A DNA stretch of 39,164 nt, from positions 1-39,164 of IMG/VR virus record IMGVR_UViG_3300032560_000052. One strand, 5' to 3'. A program made the position numbers and the translations under genes. Shown here piece after piece: positions 38,115-39,164 of the stretch. The first letter of the stretch is position 1. Each line of letters opens with the position of its first letter. The notes beneath the pieces were generated by a model. It saw nothing but the letters and a program-made list of their open reading frames with translations, was not told the origin of the DNA and searched no databases. This DNA is from a virus.

Positions 38115-38324
38115 ATGAACAAGTGCCCGCATTGCGAAGCAAATTTGACGGCAGTAAACATAGGCGTGATCAACGGCAACGTGAGGGGCCACCAACCGTA
38201 TCGGTGCATCTCGTACACCTGCCCTCACTGCTCACGTGTGCTATCGGTGCAAATGGACCCGATTGCCCTGAAAACAGACATCCTGGATGGCGTGGAATCA
38301 CTTCTGAAGAAGCATCTGAAGTAG
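38115..38324 (+). CDS. Zinc-finger protein read against the early operon
   Basis: A 69-residue protein with CPHC at residues 4-7 and TCPHC at 35-39, plus Cys31, a likely zinc-binding fold, and a C-terminal stretch LSVQMDPIALKTDILDGVES. I recall similar small proteins in many proteobacterial phages. ATG 38115 has a strong ribosome site (GAAAGGGA). It is rightward, while Cro and the replication genes on either side are leftward, so it lies antisense inside the pR-type transcript. Own promoter not identified. Confidence 0.78.
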   Translation: MNKCPHCEANLTAVNIGVINGNVRGHQPYRCISYTCPHCSRVLSVQMDPIALKTDILDGVESLLKKHLK

Positions 38325-38443
38325 CCAAGGGCTCGGAAGAATCCTTAGATCCGCAGAGTCCTCCCGCCGAATACGCACGGAGTCTCCACAGCTGCGCCAT
38401 CTTTGCCGCTGCAGCGGGCTTGGGGTCTTGCCAGCGGTACATC

Positions 38444-38689
38444 TCAATCCCCCCGCTGGTCGGTGGGGAGGGAGTTATGCGCTGCGTCCGGAAGGTCGCC
38501 ATAGATGGAATCGAAGGTGATCGTGTGACCGAGCGAGGCAGCGTACTCAATCAGGCGTTTGGCAGCGTCAGGGGGCACTGTCTGCCCTTTTTCGTAGTGC
38601 CCGACATTGCCCTGTGTGCAGCCCATGCCAGCCGCCATCACAGCCTGAGTCACGCCAAGACGCTCTCGAATGGATTTGATGTTGTTCAT
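38444..38689 (-). CDS. cro: Cro-like repressor
   Basis: An 81-residue DNA-binding protein with a helix-turn-helix: NIKSIRERLGVTQAVMAAGM, GCTQGNVGHYEKGQTVPPDA, AKRLIEYAASLG. The VTQ...GCTQGNVGHYE pattern is the classic Cro/XRE recognition unit. It is divergent to the repressor. Its promoter (38696-38724) places the transcript start on or next to the A of ATG 38689, so the mRNA may be leaderless; no ribosome site precedes the ATG. Confidence 0.88.
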   Translation of the reverse strand: MNNIKSIRERLGVTQAVMAAGMGCTQGNVGHYEKGQTVPPDAAKRLIEYAASLGHTITFDSIYGDLPDAAHNSLPTDQRGD

Positions 38690-38736
38690 AGCGCAATACT
38701 AGCGGCACTAGGATTCAATGTCAATAGCGCAGGTAG
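38688..38736 (-). promoter_or_regulatory. pR-like promoter with operators OR1 and OR2
   Basis: On the minus strand TTGACA (38724-38719), a 17-base spacer and TAGTAT (38701-38696). Operator-like 13-mers lie at 38699-38711 (CTAGCGGCACTAG, over the -10) and 38724-38736 (ATAGCGCAGGTAG, touching the -35), 25 bp apart. A further related half (ATAGCGCAATACT) overlaps the Cro start at 38688-38700. Confidence 0.82.
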
Positions 38737-38764
38737 TTGCAATCATGCATAGCGCCGCTATTGT
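38737..38764 (+). promoter_or_regulatory. pRM-like repressor promoter with operator OR3
   Basis: TTGCAA (38737-38742), a 16-base spacer and TATTGT (38759-38764), a weak promoter directed at the repressor gene. A perfect palindrome ATAGCGcCGCTAT at 38749-38761 overlaps its -10 and lies exactly 25 bp from OR2. Repressor bound at OR2 could stimulate and binding at OR3 block this promoter. Confidence 0.6.
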
Positions 38765-38765
38765 C

Positions 38766-39164
38766 ATGCCTATGGCAAAAGACGATCCAAAACGCGGGAA
38801 AGTGACGCCAGAGAACCGGGCCGAATCGGCAAAGTTGCGCGCTCTCTGGGATGCTCACAAGGCCAAGACTCGAATTTCCCAAGGCGCGTTTGGCGCGGAA
38901 TACGACATCGGTGGTCAGTCCGCCGTTGGAAACATGCTCAACGCGGAGGCGGCAATCAGCCTCAAGGCGGCGCGCGGCTTCGCCAAAGGCCTGGGCTGCA
39001 AAATTGCTGACTTCAGCGAACGCCTGGCGGCGTTAGATACGGCGTGGCCATTTGAGTTGGTGGACCGGGATAGGTATGAAGCGCTAAGCCTGCACCTTCA
39101 GGCCAAAGCCCAAATACGAATGATGGATGAAATAGAAGCAATCGAGCGCGAAATAACAAAGCAG
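38766..39164 (+). CDS. CI-like phage repressor, N-terminal part (continues at 114..191)
   Basis: Likely the prophage repressor, binding the operators at 38688-38761 and 1939-1976. The N-terminal half has a lambda-repressor-like helix-turn-helix layout: KLRALWDAHKAKTRISQGAF, then a segment rich in small residues around NMLNAEAAISLKAA, then GLGCKIADFSERLA, the usual end of such domains. It lies divergent to the Cro-like gene. Three in-frame ATGs exist (38745, 38766, 38772) and none has a Shine-Dalgarno sequence. A weak promoter (38737-38764) would place the transcript start at about 38771-38772, so a leaderless mRNA starting at ATG 38772 is plausible. The gene crosses the sequence ends and totals about 156-158 residues, without the peptidase domain of RecA-inducible repressors. 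Confidence 0.85.
   Translation, partial: MPMAKDDPKRGKVTPENRAESAKLRALWDAHKAKTRISQGAFGAEYDIGGQSAVGNMLNAEAAISLKAARGFAKGLGCKIADFSERLAALDTAWPFELVDRDRYEALSLHLQAKAQIRMMDEIEAIEREITKQ
39052..39164. repeat. Terminal direct repeat, right copy
   Basis: Exact copy of bases 1-113. Joining the two copies gives a circle of 39,051 bp and restores a complete repressor gene. Confidence 0.95.

Noticed and set aside
38170-38442. Leftward reading frame after cro, ATG 38442 with a GGGGGGA ribosome-site-like stretch
   Set aside because: Its product is low-complexity and Ser/Cys/Pro-rich, and most of it is the complement of the well-supported zinc-finger gene at 38115-38324. The G run is also explained by the end of cro.

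Overview
The window is a complete genome of a temperate tailed phage, opened inside its repressor gene. Bases 1-113 are repeated exactly at 39052-39164, so the sequence closes into a circle of 39,051 unique bp. The virion genes are a TerS/TerL pair, a portal of about 840 residues, scaffold, coat, P22 gp4-like and gp10-like connector proteins, two large ejection proteins and one fibre, with no tube, sheath or tape-measure gene. This points to a podovirus. The attP carries the 3' half of a tRNA-Asn ending in GAGGAGCCA, which together with the high GC content and small-gene families suggests a betaproteobacterial (Burkholderiales-like) host; the host call is inference.

Immunity and lysogeny (38.44-39.16 kb, then 1-1.98 kb). 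A leftward Cro-like gene and a rightward CI-like repressor face away from an array of three operators with exact 25-bp spacing. The repressor lacks an S24 peptidase domain. Behind it lies an AT-rich cargo block: a secreted protein, a membrane protein and a GIY-YIG nuclease. A leftward N4 gp49/Sf6 gp66-family gene overlaps the nuclease gene tail to tail. A rightward terminator closes the block at 1.9 kb.

Rightward early arm (2.0-12.7 kb). A pL-like promoter has the same -35, spacer length, -10 and operator phase as the Cro promoter. It reads small genes, a coiled-coil protein, RecT, a YqaJ exonuclease, a DEDDh exonuclease, a protein with a C-terminal DUF2829 (Tad2, anti-Thoeris) domain, two DUF1566-like paralogues, an HNH endonuclease, two DNA methyltransferases, a DUF4224 protein and the integrase. 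It ends at attP and a strong terminator.

Leftward early arm (38.7 to 34.8 kb). Cro is followed by a chain of genes overlapping mostly by one to four bases: a ribbon-helix-helix protein, a replication initiator with iteron-like repeats inside it, a zinc-binding protein, RusA, small proteins and a Q-position protein. Directly after that protein lies a TTGACA promoter followed by a terminator, the arrangement of lambda pR'-tR'.

Late region (34.5 to 12.8 kb, leftward). Order: TerS, TerL, small protein, portal, zinc-ribbon protein, scaffold, coat, structural proteins, gp4-like and gp10-like proteins, a GNAT acetyltransferase, ejection proteins, tail fibre, fibre-assembly-like protein, then lysis (XhlA-like protein, GH19 endolysin, holin candidate, Rz with Rz1 nested inside). 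UUCG-capped hairpins sit at several gene boundaries.

The most unusual signal is in the DUF1566 pair. Over 84 bp the two genes align without gaps, and all 15 differences fall in codon positions 1 or 2, mostly where one copy has adenine. This is the imprint expected of a diversity-generating retroelement, but no reverse transcriptase gene was recognised in this genome.
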